A stretch of DNA of 20,052 nucleotides from contig CAWUKT010000108.1 in assembly GCA_963923035.1 (NCBI GenBank), forward strand, positions 1 to 20,052, written 5' to 3'. Positions 13,427 through 20,052 of this stretch are shown here, piece after piece. Numbering within the stretch: position 1 is the first letter of the stretch; each line of letters opens with the position of its first letter. The stretch comes from CAWUKT01 sp963923035. GTDB lineage: Bacteria > Bacteroidota > Bacteroidia > J057 > JADKCL01. The translations under genes and the position numbers were made by a program. The notes under the pieces are model-generated. The model did not search any database, had not been told where the DNA came from, and worked only from the letters and a program-made list of their open reading frames with translations.

Positions 13427-16384
13427 TTAGAATGGGAATTCATCGTCCTCTTCGACGGCGATGGATTCGAGGAAGTCTTGGAGGGCTTGGCCTTTGAGGC
13501 GTTTGTCATTGACAAAGGCGTGGGAGCATTTTAATTTGCCGAGTTGGTTTTGGGGGATTCGGGTTTCAGAGTCGAGGCTGGCGCCGTTGAGGGTAGTGCC
13601 GTCTAGGCTGGCGCCGTTGAGTCTGGTGCCGTCGAGGATGGCGCGGTAGAGGTTGGCGCGGTAGAGGCTGGCTCCGTCGAGGATGGCGCGGTAGAGGTTG
13701 GCGCTGTAGAGGCTGGCGCCGTCGAGGCTGGCGCGGTAGAGCATGGTGCCCTCGAGGCTGGCGCCAGAGAGTCTGGCGCCGTCGAGGAGGGCGCCGTCGA
13801 GGAGGGCGCCGTCGAGTCTGGCGCCGTAGAGTCTGGCGCCGGAGAGTTTGGCGCCGGAGAGTTTGGCGCCGTCGAGTCTGGCGCCCTCGAGGATGGAATG
13901 ATACAGGTTTAGATTTTCCAAATCCTGCTTCCCAAAGTCCAAACTAGACAAACCCTTAACCGCAAGGTCGCCCCCCCCTCCCCGGTGTGGGCACAAACGG
14001 GCCAGCCACTGCCCAGCACTGTATTCATTTTCCCATTTGAATTGAGCCACCTTTTTGGTTTGCTGAACAACCCCCGATAAAAATAGAAGCAGGGTGATTT
14101 CGGCATTTCGGGTTCTACGGGTGACTTCTGGCTCCCGGGTTACCCCAGGGGGAATTGGCCAGCCATTTTTGAGGAGATAGTTAAATATATCTTCCAGGGT
14201 ATCTTGAATTCCGACCAGTTCTTCCTTGAATTCTTTTTCCTCTTCCTTCCAGTGCAAGGCCAGTTCCCTCCACAAGAAAATCATCATATTTTCCCCGATT
14301 TCAGCGGGACCACATAATTCCAGCCACATTTCAAGGGCCTTCTCCAAGTCGAAAGTATAGTCGAAGTCTTCTTTGGCTGCTTTATAGGCTTTGTGGATTT
14401 TTTTCCCTTCTCTTACGATCCGCAGCACCGCCAAATACTCCCCGAAACTTTTGTGGGTGAATTCGAAAGTCTTTTCGCCTTGCTCATTCATTTGTCCCTG
14501 GTGGAAAAAAAAAGAGACCAGTAGGCTCATGAATCCCTTTTCCTGCAAGCCGCCAAATTCTTCCAATAGGGTGGTCAAGCGATTCTTTTGGCACCGGGCC
14601 AAAATCCGCTGGTAAGGGACAGCACGGACATCCCCACCATGCCAGGCGGCGATGGCCACCTCTTCCAGGATTCGCTGAAAATTGGCCTCGCTGAGGTTGA
14701 CGTGCTTACGGTTGCCGTCGTGGGTTCTTTGGAACACTCCGATGACCAGGGAGCGGTAGACATTGTTCAGGTTGTTGTTCTCGGCCAGAACATTGGGGTC
14801 TTTGTCCAAAGCCCGGGCCAAGAGGTAGTTGAGGAGGGGCTCGGCGGAAACTTCCATCAAGTCTCTTGACTCTAGCAGACTAGCCGTTGTCTCATCATAA
14901 TTTTTCCCCTTGACCTCACAATACTTTCCCCACCATTCCTTCCGCTGATCTTCCCTAAATTTTGATTTTCTTCCTCGCTTCACCTTTCTCTCATCGAAAT
15001 CAAGTGGTGCAGGGTGGAAAGGCATCAGTCGGATGAGCTGGCCGGGTTTCGAAAACTCCCGGTCGTTCTGTTGGATGACCAAATCGCGGCCGGTGATGAT
15101 GACTTTGATCCGTTTGGATGTACCATTGTGATTGCTCACCAGTTTCTGGAGATCACCTACAAATTGGCGGGCGAGTTCCAGGCTGACAGCCCCAGCCTTG
15201 GCGAGTTCATCCAGACCGTCGAAGACGAATAAGACGGGTTCACTGCCTTCGGGGCTTTCCCGGTTGAAGGGATCTTCACGGAACAAGTATTCATCGAGCT
15301 GAATAAAGTTTTCGATTCCTTCCTTGACCGAATTGTCCAGAATGAATTTGTGGAGGGGGATGTGGTAGACTTTGTGGGTGCCACTTGCGGCGACCTGGGC
15401 GGAGATGCGCTTGGCCAGGACCGACTTTCCTGATCCGGGGCCGCCTTTGATGACCAGGAAGGAATATTTGGGATTGTTGGCTTCCACCCAATTCAGGATA
15501 TGCTTCTGGGCGTCGAAGACATTGATTCGGGGCTCCTCTTTGTTCTCTTCGGTCAGCTTGTCTTCGTAGTAGGCGCGCAGGGGGACATAGACCATCTCCA
15601 CGGAAAATGCCTCGTCGAACATCTTTTCGTAGGGGACGCGCTGCAACCAGGCATTGTATTGCATCCGCCCGATCTCGCGCTCGACGGCGGGGGTGGTGGC
15701 CTGGCTCAGGACGGCCTCGATGGGGGCGTAGTAGGCGGCCTTGTTGCGCCATTCGGTGTGGACTTCGAGGACGAAGTAGAAGGGGAAGCGGTTGGAGAGG
15801 GCGGTGGCGACGTGGTCGGAAAGGCCCATCACAGTGACAAGCCAATCTTTGAAAATCTGGGTAAAAACGGGGACGAGGGGCAGGCCGCGGGGATTGTCCA
15901 GGAAGTCTTTCCCAATGGCCAATTTGTCTTCCTCGACTTCCCACGGCAAGCTGTCCAGGAGCTTGATTTGGTCCGCGACCATCGTCTGGGCCATTTCCTG
16001 CTCAATTCGCTCGAATTCAGCGTCGTCATCCAATTGCTCCTCCGGCAGGTCATTTATTTGGTCCAGAAGTTGTTGGAACTTCCCCGCTTCGTAACGGAAA
16101 ATATTCTGGTTTTCCGTTACCAGCTTCATGAACGCTCTGTAAGTGCTGTTCATAACTAGCTGGCATGCCCTGGCTTCGATTTTATCAGAAATCTCAACCG
16201 AACTGCCTAAGTCCAATGCGGCTTCGGCGAACAACTGCCCTTTGGAGAGCGGTTCCGGATTTAGAAATCCAACGACGCCTTTTATGAGGCCCGAGAACAT
16301 GGATTTGAGGTCCAGCCGGAAGTTCTTCTGGAGACCTTCGTGCTGGCAGAATTGAATCGTGTGGGGCTCAGGGGTGGTGGCCAT
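13427..16384 (-). CDS. NACHT-type STAND ATPase with C-terminal pentapeptide repeats
   Basis: 985 residues. The N-terminal 280 residues are helical and acidic with no motif I recognise (possible effector or adaptor). A NACHT-like NTPase follows: Walker A GGPGSGKS near residue 315 and Walker B LFVFDGLDEL near 387, with ITGRDLV as the probable sensor motif. A helical winged/superhelical region leads to about 22 pentapeptide repeats at about residues 830-940 (LSGAKLSGARLYGARLDGA), which should form a right-handed beta-helix. NACHT STAND proteins are signal-triggered switches and many bacterial ones defend against phages; the repeat region would be the sensor or scaffold. No nuclease, protease or membrane effector is evident, so the output is unknown. 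The central part has lower GC than the neighbouring operon. The gene lies between 77-bp direct repeats, suggesting an accessory cargo gene. Confidence 0.88.
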   Translation of the reverse strand: MATTPEPHTIQFCQHEGLQKNFRLDLKSMFSGLIKGVVGFLNPEPLSKGQLFAEAALDLGSSVEISDKIEARACQLVMNSTYRAFMKLVTENQNIFRYEAGKFQQLLDQINDLPEEQLDDDAEFERIEQEMAQTMVADQIKLLDSLPWEVEEDKLAIGKDFLDNPRGLPLVPVFTQIFKDWLVTVMGLSDHVATALSNRFPFYFVLEVHTEWRNKAAYYAPIEAVLSQATTPAVEREIGRMQYNAWLQRVPYEKMFDEAFSVEMVYVPLRAYYEDKLTEENKEEPRINVFDAQKHILNWVEANNPKYSFLVIKGGPGSGKSVLAKRISAQVAASGTHKVYHIPLHKFILDNSVKEGIENFIQLDEYLFREDPFNRESPEGSEPVLFVFDGLDELAKAGAVSLELARQFVGDLQKLVSNHNGTSKRIKVIITGRDLVIQQNDREFSKPGQLIRLMPFHPAPLDFDERKVKRGRKSKFREDQRKEWWGKYCEVKGKNYDETTASLLESRDLMEVSAEPLLNYLLARALDKDPNVLAENNNLNNVYRSLVIGVFQRTHDGNRKHVNLSEANFQRILEEVAIAAWHGGDVRAVPYQRILARCQKNRLTTLLEEFGGLQEKGFMSLLVSFFFHQGQMNEQGEKTFEFTHKSFGEYLAVLRIVREGKKIHKAYKAAKEDFDYTFDLEKALEMWLELCGPAEIGENMMIFLWRELALHWKEEEKEFKEELVGIQDTLEDIFNYLLKNGWPIPPGVTREPEVTRRTRNAEITLLLFLSGVVQQTKKVAQFKWENEYSAGQWLARLCPHRGGGGDLAVKGLSSLDFGKQDLENLNLYHSILEGARLDGAKLSGAKLSGARLYGARLDGALLDGALLDGARLSGASLEGTMLYRASLDGASLYSANLYRAILDGASLYRANLYRAILDGTRLNGASLDGTTLNGASLDSETRIPQNQLGKLKCSHAFVNDKRLKGQALQDFLESIAVEEDDEFPF
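13570..13900 (-). repeat. 15-bp-periodic tandem array encoding pentapeptide repeats
   Basis: Units such as GGCGCCGTCGAGGCT repeat at 15-bp steps with small changes; 30-bp and 45-bp blocks recur (GGCGCGGTAGAGGTTGGCGC near 13640 and 13690). Codon-level near-identity between units suggests recent expansion or gene conversion rather than old repeats held by selection. Confidence 0.85.
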
Positions 16385-16439
16385 GGCGGTGTTGCAGAAT
16401 TATGGGATGTTGGGCGGGGTAAAGATAGGGGAAAATGGA

Positions 16440-16538
16440 CTATTTGTCGTCTTTGATGGCGATGGATTGGAGTAAGTCTTGGAGGGGTTGGGCGGTGAGG
16501 GTGTCGCCATCTATGATGGCGTGGGTGTTTATGAGCAT
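16440..16538 (-). pseudogene. Remnant of the C-terminal tail of a second pentapeptide-NACHT paralogue
   Basis: An open frame from ATG 16538 to TAG 16440 encodes 32 residues with THAIIDGDTLTAQPLQDLLQ, clearly related to the tail of the intact neighbour (SHAFVNDKRLKGQALQDFLE) including the following SIA motif and acidic end. No NACHT or pentapeptide part precedes it; instead it is joined directly to the right copy of the 77-bp repeat. Best read as the surviving end of a deleted paralogue. A functional 32-residue peptide cannot be excluded but has no support. Confidence 0.75.
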
Positions 16539-16548
16539 ACAACAACAT

Positions 16549-16625
16549 ACGTGGTGCGACGTGCGGCCACGTACCTTTCGCGAGGTGGTAAGGTGGGCGG
16601 TTGGGGGGAGAATGTCAATGGGCTG
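16549..16625. repeat. 77-bp direct repeat, right copy
   Basis: Same orientation as the copy at 13330-13406 and 75/77 identical. Together they bracket the NACHT gene and the paralogue remnant over about 3.2 kb. Both copies keep one reading frame open on the minus strand (LTTS-KVRGRTSHHV), and the 9-base length difference next to them is a multiple of three. The copies may therefore be or have been coding, or may belong to a dispersed repeat family. Confidence 0.9.
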
Positions 16626-16759
16626 AGCAAGAAAGTTGGGTGAAGTCCCATTGAAAATAATCCAAATTGGGGTTTAAAATCTGCAGGGATTCTATTATAT
16701 TTGATCTTCTCTATATCTATACTTTTAGCAGAATCCCCCATCTGCGCCTTTTCTCAAAA

Positions 16760-16802
16760 AATAATTAGTTGATACCCTTGGGGGGGAGGGTGGCTAATTA
16801 TT
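16760..16802. promoter_or_regulatory. Inverted repeat upstream of a small membrane-protein gene
   Basis: AATAATTAG (16760-16768) and CTAATTATT (16794-16802) are perfect 9-bp complements 25 bases apart, ending 8 bases before ATG 16810. The spacer contains a G-run. The position suits an operator or leader hairpin. The surrounding 16626-16809 is AT-rich and holds no gene that I can support. Confidence 0.5.
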
Positions 16803-16809
16803 TACTATA

Positions 16810-17070
16810 ATGAAAAAAGTTAAATTTTCATTGTTCTACTTCGAAGGGCAATTCGGAGGGGAGGAAAATTCTGGATCTAATGGTAGTAACCAGAGCCCAA
16901 AACCGAAGGGATGGCTACGTTGGATATTGGGAATTCTGACAGCAATTGCTGCTATCATAACTATTTCTGGTTTCATTTCTACCAAGCAGAGTAAAGAGTA
17001 TAGGGAAGAAATCGTTGTGGAACCTTCAAGAGATTCCTTGTACCAGGCGGAGGAAAATACCTCGGAGTGA
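16810..17070 (+). CDS. Small single-pass membrane protein, function unknown
   Basis: 86 residues. The N-terminal part is aromatic and Gly/Asn/Ser-rich (KFSLFYFEGQFGGEENSG). A positive Pro/Lys/Trp segment leads into one membrane helix at about residues 36-57 (WILGILTAIAAIITISGF), then a charged tail. The positive charge before the helix predicts an N-terminus in the cytoplasm. It is low-GC, on the plus strand and preceded by an AT-rich region with an inverted repeat. It may belong with the nearby NACHT gene as an accessory protein, but only proximity supports this. Confidence 0.6.
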   Translation: MKKVKFSLFYFEGQFGGEENSGSNGSNQSPKPKGWLRWILGILTAIAAIITISGFISTKQSKEYREEIVVEPSRDSLYQAEENTSE

Positions 17071-17081
17071 GTCTGGTTGGT

Positions 17082-17471
17082 CTACGTGAACCAGTACACG
17101 ATCCGCACCACTTCCTCCCCGTCCGGAACCTCATAGCCGTTCAAATGTAGGTCGTCGATGACCGCTTCGGCTTGTTTGTCGCGCAAATGGGGATTTATAT
17201 CCCGGAAGGTGACATTCCTGTACTGGTCCCAGTCGAATCGTTCCAGCTCGGACAGGTCGGTCCAGTTGGCCATTTCAGTATCCAGAAGTTCCTGGGCGGA
17301 TCTGGTATGTGGAGAATGTAGTGGTAGAGTTCTGTTTTCCAGTTTCAGGGCCTTCCCCCCCACTGGGAAAGAGCCATCCTGGGGAAGTCCCCGAAACGTA
17401 AATTGGGAGCGGTCCGTAGGATACAGCCCTAGGTAGTGTCTCAAATATGTCTGCAAATGTTTATGAGACAC
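17082..17471 (-). CDS. Unknown protein, 5' end rebuilt from a hairpin element
   Basis: Up to 129 residues if GTG 17471 is used, but the first 15 or so residues (MSHKHLQTYLRHYLG) are encoded by the MITE-like hairpin, so the native start is probably lost. The body is acidic with ERFDWDQYRNVTFRDINPHL and ends EEVVRIVYWFT. No family recognised. Composition is intermediate in GC and matches the minus-strand block rather than the flanking low-GC plus-strand genes. It may be a fragment of a larger gene whose other piece is at 17471-17680; simple removal of the hairpin does not restore one frame. Confidence 0.5.
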   Translation of the reverse strand: MSHKHLQTYLRHYLGLYPTDRSQFTFRGLPQDGSFPVGGKALKLENRTLPLHSPHTRSAQELLDTEMANWTDLSELERFDWDQYRNVTFRDINPHLRDKQAEAVIDDLHLNGYEVPDGEEVVRIVYWFT

Positions 17472-17478
17472 TACCTAG
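17429..17478. mobile_element. 50-bp MITE-like perfect hairpin
   Basis: CTAGGTAGTGTCTCA (17429-17443) and TGAGACACTACCTAG (17464-17478) are perfect 15-bp complements around a 20-base AT-rich spacer. The outer CTAG on both sides could be a 4-bp target duplication, as made by some IS5-type elements, leaving 11-bp terminal repeats. No transposase is encoded. It separates two minus-strand open frames. An intrinsic terminator is unlikely because no T-tract follows on either strand. Confidence 0.6.
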
Positions 17479-17680
17479 TATGAAAATGGTTTCGCTCCAA
17501 AATATCGCCGAATGCGACACCTGGGGCGGTCCGCCCAAACATCCGATTCATGAGGAATTCCCTTTCCAGTTTTTCCTTCGTTTTCTCCCAGATCTCACTG
17601 TCCGGATCAATGAGTTGTACCCCTAACCCTTTGGGGGAGATATCCAGGGCCAGGCTTCCACCTATCGCCCATGTCTCCAT
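17471..17680 (-). CDS. Small unknown protein, truncated at the hairpin
   Basis: 69 residues from ATG 17680. Contains DISPKGLGVQLIDPDSEIWE and a charged helix followed by RTAPGVAFGDILERN. Its stop codon (TAG 17471-17473) lies inside the right arm of the hairpin, so the C-terminus is probably artificial. It faces away from the SGNH-like gene across a 80-bp AT-rich gap. Possibly the N-terminal piece of a gene broken by the hairpin. Function unknown. Confidence 0.5.
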   Translation of the reverse strand: METWAIGGSLALDISPKGLGVQLIDPDSEIWEKTKEKLEREFLMNRMFGRTAPGVAFGDILERNHFHTR

Positions 17681-17694
17681 GAAGCCGATTTTTT

Positions 17695-17760
17695 GGGCTC
17701 TAATTCAATTTATTTTTGACATTATTTTAATATATTGATTACGTATATAAAAACTTTGTC
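17695..17760. promoter_or_regulatory. AT-rich divergent intergenic region
   Basis: Very AT-rich, between a minus-strand and a plus-strand gene. On the plus strand it contains TTGACA (17716-17721) and AAACTTTG (17751-17758), the latter near the Bacteroidota -7 consensus TAnnTTTG. The spacing between them is too long for a single promoter, and the -7-like site sits almost on the ATG, so only the location is supported. Confidence 0.35.
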
Positions 17761-18834
17761 ATGGAAAAAATGCCCGAGGAGAAAAATGGCAAGTTCTCCA
17801 GGAAAGGCTTCTGGAAGATCCTGAAGAAGGTATCCCTATTCCTGGCCATCCTGATATTTCTTGTCGAGGTGAGCCTAAGGTTATTTTACCATGAACAACT
17901 CAAAATCCGTGCTTATCCCTTGATCTACCTACCCAGTAAGACCTTTGGTTATATTTATATGCCCCGATCCGAGGGTTATTTGTGCCGTCCGAGCATTGAA
18001 AAGCAGGTTCGTCTGAACAATATGGGTTTTCCAGGCCCTGATTTTGATCTGATCAAACCACCACATGTATTTCGCATTGCAATAGTAGGGGGGTCGATTG
18101 CGTCTGGGATCTGGATGCAGGGAGATTCAACCTTTTCTGACCACCTGCAAGCGAACTTCAATCAAAATTACAGCGGAGTGGAGGTAATGAACTTTTCCAT
18201 TGATGGCAAATTCAGGGACATTACAAAGGTCGTCCTGACCCATCGGATGGTCCTTCAATATCAACCCGATCTGATTCTTTTGAGCGTGAGCATCCCTTTC
18301 GTACAGTCCAATCATCAAAGGAAAGTGTACAAAGACTACGTGATCGAATATGGTTTCGGAGAGAGCCCGACTCCGAATGAACAAATTGTGGATGAGATCG
18401 AAAGTAAATGGTCCCACAAAGCTCTCTACAGAATCTCCTTTATTTACCGTGCCTATGTTCGCTGGTACTCACATCGGTACAATGATGATCAGGCCTATTG
18501 GTTTAAAGCTTGGATAACGAAATATGTGAGCTGCCGATTTTGTTTGCAAAAACAATACAGCGAACGCGATACCGGCCTGCTTTTACAGAATCTATCCGGG
18601 ATGCTGGCCAGTTCCAATTGCCAACTCCAACTTCTATTCTATCAACCCAATCAACAGTTAGAAGAATTCTGCTTGCAGAATGGCTTACGCCATATATTCC
18701 TAAATATTCCGCGCAACCAAGAATTCTTGCATGAGTACGATGGCCACTACAATGCTTGGGCACATAAGGAAATTGGTATGCAGTTGTATGAAAAATTGAT
18801 GAGTTCAGTGCTTTCGGGAGGTGATCTGAGATGA
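17761..18834 (+). CDS. Membrane-anchored SGNH/GDSL-type hydrolase-like protein
   Basis: 357 residues. A charged N-terminus is followed by one membrane segment at about residues 24-41 (SLFLAILIFLVEVSLRL). Block I of the SGNH fold is IAIVGGSIASG (Ser112, with GGS in place of GDS), and block V is YDGHYNAWAHKEIG near the C-terminus (Asp327, His329, and His335 at the xxGH position). The Asn of the G-x-N-D block is not obvious; LLSVSIPFVQSNHQ occupies that place. The family includes esterases and O-acetyl hydrolases that act on envelope glycans. Substrate unknown. It is clearly lower in GC than the flanking high-GC genes and on the opposite strand, and its 3' end cuts into an ASCH gene, all pointing to later insertion. 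Confidence 0.78.
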   Translation: MEKMPEEKNGKFSRKGFWKILKKVSLFLAILIFLVEVSLRLFYHEQLKIRAYPLIYLPSKTFGYIYMPRSEGYLCRPSIEKQVRLNNMGFPGPDFDLIKPPHVFRIAIVGGSIASGIWMQGDSTFSDHLQANFNQNYSGVEVMNFSIDGKFRDITKVVLTHRMVLQYQPDLILLSVSIPFVQSNHQRKVYKDYVIEYGFGESPTPNEQIVDEIESKWSHKALYRISFIYRAYVRWYSHRYNDDQAYWFKAWITKYVSCRFCLQKQYSERDTGLLLQNLSGMLASSNCQLQLLFYQPNQQLEEFCLQNGLRHIFLNIPRNQEFLHEYDGHYNAWAHKEIGMQLYEKLMSSVLSGGDLR

Positions 18835-19084
18835 ACACGTCGCGGTCTTCAGGCGCGCCCCATTCGGGCTTTCCCCGGCCGATCCGGATCCCGTAACAAA
18901 TCCGGTGCAGGGTGGGCCGGTCCTTTCCGTAGCCATTGCGCAGCGAAATGATCCGCGGGCGGTTCTCCAGGTCGATCCGGGCGCGCCAGTACGGCGACAA
19001 TTCCCGGTACTCCTCGGTTTTGATTCCGGCCTCAATCATGTCGAACCATTTCCGTTCAATCGGCAGCCAAAGCGTCTCAGCCAT
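18503..19084 (-). CDS. ASCH-domain protein, 3' end replaced by the SGNH insertion
   Basis: ATG 19084 follows GGAGGTGG and overlaps the upstream stop by 8 bases. Residues 1-85 are a near-complete ASCH domain: LPIERKWFDMIEAGIKTEEY, ELSPYWRARID, ISLRNGYGKDRPT, GKPEWGAPEDRDVFI. ASCH domains are PUA-like beta-barrels thought to bind RNA or modified nucleosides and are frequent in phages and mobile elements. In relatives the domain ends a few residues after the PEWGAP-VFI stretch with a lysine-containing strand. Here, from about 18834 downward, the frame continues only as an antisense read of the SGNH-like gene to a chance stop at 18503. The native C-terminal strand is therefore missing and the gene is probably damaged. 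Confidence 0.7.
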   Translation of the reverse strand: MAETLWLPIERKWFDMIEAGIKTEEYRELSPYWRARIDLENRPRIISLRNGYGKDRPTLHRICYGIRIGRGKPEWGAPEDRDVFISDHLPKALNSSIFHTTAYQFPYVPKHCSGHRTHARILGCAEYLGIYGVSHSASRILLTVDWVDRIEVGVGNWNWPASRIDSVKAGRYRVRCIVFANKIGSSHISLSKL

Positions 19085-19259
19085 CGCCACCTCCTTCCTC
19101 TTGCCCCAGTAGCGCCAGCACCTCTTTCCGGGTGAGCTTCTGGGTCCGTGACTTGTTCAATTGTCGTTTCATGTGCGTGTTTTTGCGGCGCAATTGATCA
19201 TAGGTCGCGCCGGGGAAAAATTCCGCCAGGTCCTTGGCGGTGAGATATAGTGGGTGCAT
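19077..19259 (-). CDS. Small helix-turn-helix-like protein
   Basis: 60 residues from ATG 19259; ATG 19283 (MRAPNPPHM...) is an alternative. LTAKDLAEFFPGATYDQLRR resembles the recognition part of excisionase- or MerR-like helix-turn-helix proteins, followed by a basic stretch MKRQLNKSRTQKLTRKEV. It is small, basic and coupled to the ASCH gene by an 8-base overlap. DNA binding is likely; whether it is a regulator or recombination-directionality factor cannot be told. Confidence 0.6.
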   Translation of the reverse strand: MHPLYLTAKDLAEFFPGATYDQLRRKNTHMKRQLNKSRTQKLTRKEVLALLGQEEGGGDG

Positions 19260-19294
19260 GTGAGGGGGATTGGGGGCCCTCATACACGATCGTT

Positions 19295-19600
19295 TCAGGA
19301 ATGGGGGATCTTGTGGTGGTCGTGGTTGTACTCCAGGATCTTCTCGTCGGTCTCCATGTCGTAAATGAGCGCGTGGTGGAAACCGGGAAATTCCTTGAAG
19401 AGGAGTTGTTCCAGGCGTTGGAGGCCGAGCTGTTGGTCGCGGCCGTGGGTGCGGTTGCGGGGGCTGCGCCAATCGAGGGAGTAGCGGACGCGGCGCGGGC
19501 CCTGGTCCGTTTCGTAGACCACGAGCTTGCTGAGGCTGTCGCGGCGGAGTTTGTAGCCGCCCGCAGGGGGCGGGCCTTCAATTTTGCGGTGTCCGATCAT
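19295..19600 (-). CDS. Small conserved-looking protein, function unknown
   Basis: 101 residues from ATG 19600, overlapping the upstream stop (ATGA). Basic N-terminal half (GGYKLRRDSLSKLVVYETD; VRYSLDWRSPRNRTHGRD) and a C-terminal half with LLFKEFPGFHHALIYDMETD ending in a His-rich tail (YNHDHHKIPHS). No membrane segment. The His/Asp-rich C-terminus could bind metal. I do not recognise the family. It is part of the same coupled minus-strand set as its neighbours. Confidence 0.6.
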   Translation of the reverse strand: MIGHRKIEGPPPAGGYKLRRDSLSKLVVYETDQGPRRVRYSLDWRSPRNRTHGRDQQLGLQRLEQLLFKEFPGFHHALIYDMETDEKILEYNHDHHKIPHS

Positions 19601-20052
19601 AAGCCATTGAATTGGGGCATCCGGGCCATCGTGGTGGCGTCGAATACAAATGCGTTGAATTCTGCGATGAGGTCGGGGCGGTTGTAGCGCGCCAAGGCCG
19701 CCAGGCCCTTCTGGTACATGGTCGTGGCCGGGAGCTTCTGGCGGCGGCGGACATGGGGAGAATTGGTAGCAAAGGCTTCGGGGAGGCGCTCATTGGCCAG
19801 GTAGGCCTCCTCGACCCGCAACAGCGCCGCCCGCGGTCGCCATTCTTTGTGCTTTTTCTCCCACTTCCTGAACCAACGGTAACAGCCCCGGAATCCCTGG
19901 TTGAAGGTCGGATCGAACCATTTCCAGGGCACCGGGATGAAACGCTCGACACTGCTGGTGCGCTGGTGGGCCGGACGGGCGAGGTACTTGGCCGCGAGAT
20001 CGACCATGGTCTGGCTGACGTCGTGCCAGTAGCGGAGCTGGTCGGGGGGGAA
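19597..20052 (-). CDS. Unknown basic protein, 5' end outside the window
   Basis: The frame is open through the right edge (upstream of ATG 20007 it reads FPPDQLRYWHDVSQT), so the gene probably continues beyond the window. The visible 151 residues are basic and Trp/Arg-rich (VPWKWFDPTFNQGFRGCYRW; RKWEKKHKEWRPRAALLRVE), then RRRQKLPATTMYQKG and end in MARMPQFNGL. The aromatic/basic pattern suggests nucleic-acid or membrane contact. No family recognised. The stop overlaps the downstream start (ATGA), showing that the coupled minus-strand gene arrangement continues to the right. Confidence 0.6.
   Translation of the reverse strand, partial: FPPDQLRYWHDVSQTMVDLAAKYLARPAHQRTSSVERFIPVPWKWFDPTFNQGFRGCYRWFRKWEKKHKEWRPRAALLRVEEAYLANERLPEAFATNSPHVRRRQKLPATTMYQKGLAALARYNRPDLIAEFNAFVFDATTMARMPQFNGL

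Noticed and set aside
13420..16640. CRISPR-like array
   Set aside because: The short repeats at 13570-13900 are 15-bp pentapeptide codon repeats without spacers, and the 77-bp repeats occur only twice.

Overview
The window most likely comes from a member of the Bacteroidota, possibly Saprospiria. This is inferred from gene starts that mostly lack Shine-Dalgarno sequences, AT-rich intergenic tracts, and a NACHT/pentapeptide/SGNH accessory gene style. No taxonomic marker is present, so the assignment is tentative. By eye two compositions are mixed: a high-GC block, almost all on the minus strand (about 550-13300 and 18835-20052), and lower-GC stretches (1-540, parts of 13900-15400, 16640-17080, 17690-18834).

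Region by region. (1) 1-402: the 3' end of a plus-strand gene whose Asn/Gly/Ser-rich part is a 72-bp tandem repeat. (2) 514-12452: a tightly packed minus-strand operon-like run of 16 genes, most joined by ATGA or similar overlaps and closed by a strong intrinsic terminator at 514-548. About half of its products carry one N- or C-terminal membrane segment. Recognisable members are a transglutaminase-like protein, a LEA14-like protein, an L,D-transpeptidase-like protein, a peptidoglycan-binding protein and a large ParB-like/RecA-like ATPase fusion. A soluble 223-aa protein (8255-8926) is followed by its own terminator, and three small beta-rich proteins come next. No terminase, portal, tail, integrase, transposase or relaxase is visible. 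(3) 12677-13307: two small coupled genes, one with a possible helix-turn-helix. (4) 13330-16625: a NACHT ATPase with C-terminal pentapeptide repeats and a remnant of a paralogue's tail, bracketed by 77-bp direct repeats. (5) 16810-18834: small accessory genes, a MITE-like hairpin and a membrane-anchored SGNH hydrolase-like gene. (6) 18835-20052: high-GC minus-strand genes resume, starting with an ASCH gene that appears cut off by the SGNH module.

Interpretation. The main run looks like a module for an envelope-associated structure: cell-wall-active enzymes, many single-pass membrane proteins, one probably highly expressed soluble protein and a DNA-handling ATPase. A non-tailed, membrane-containing virus or provirus is the leading hypothesis. 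A domesticated envelope complex is the main alternative. The NACHT gene and the SGNH segment look like later accessory insertions that split a once longer minus-strand element.
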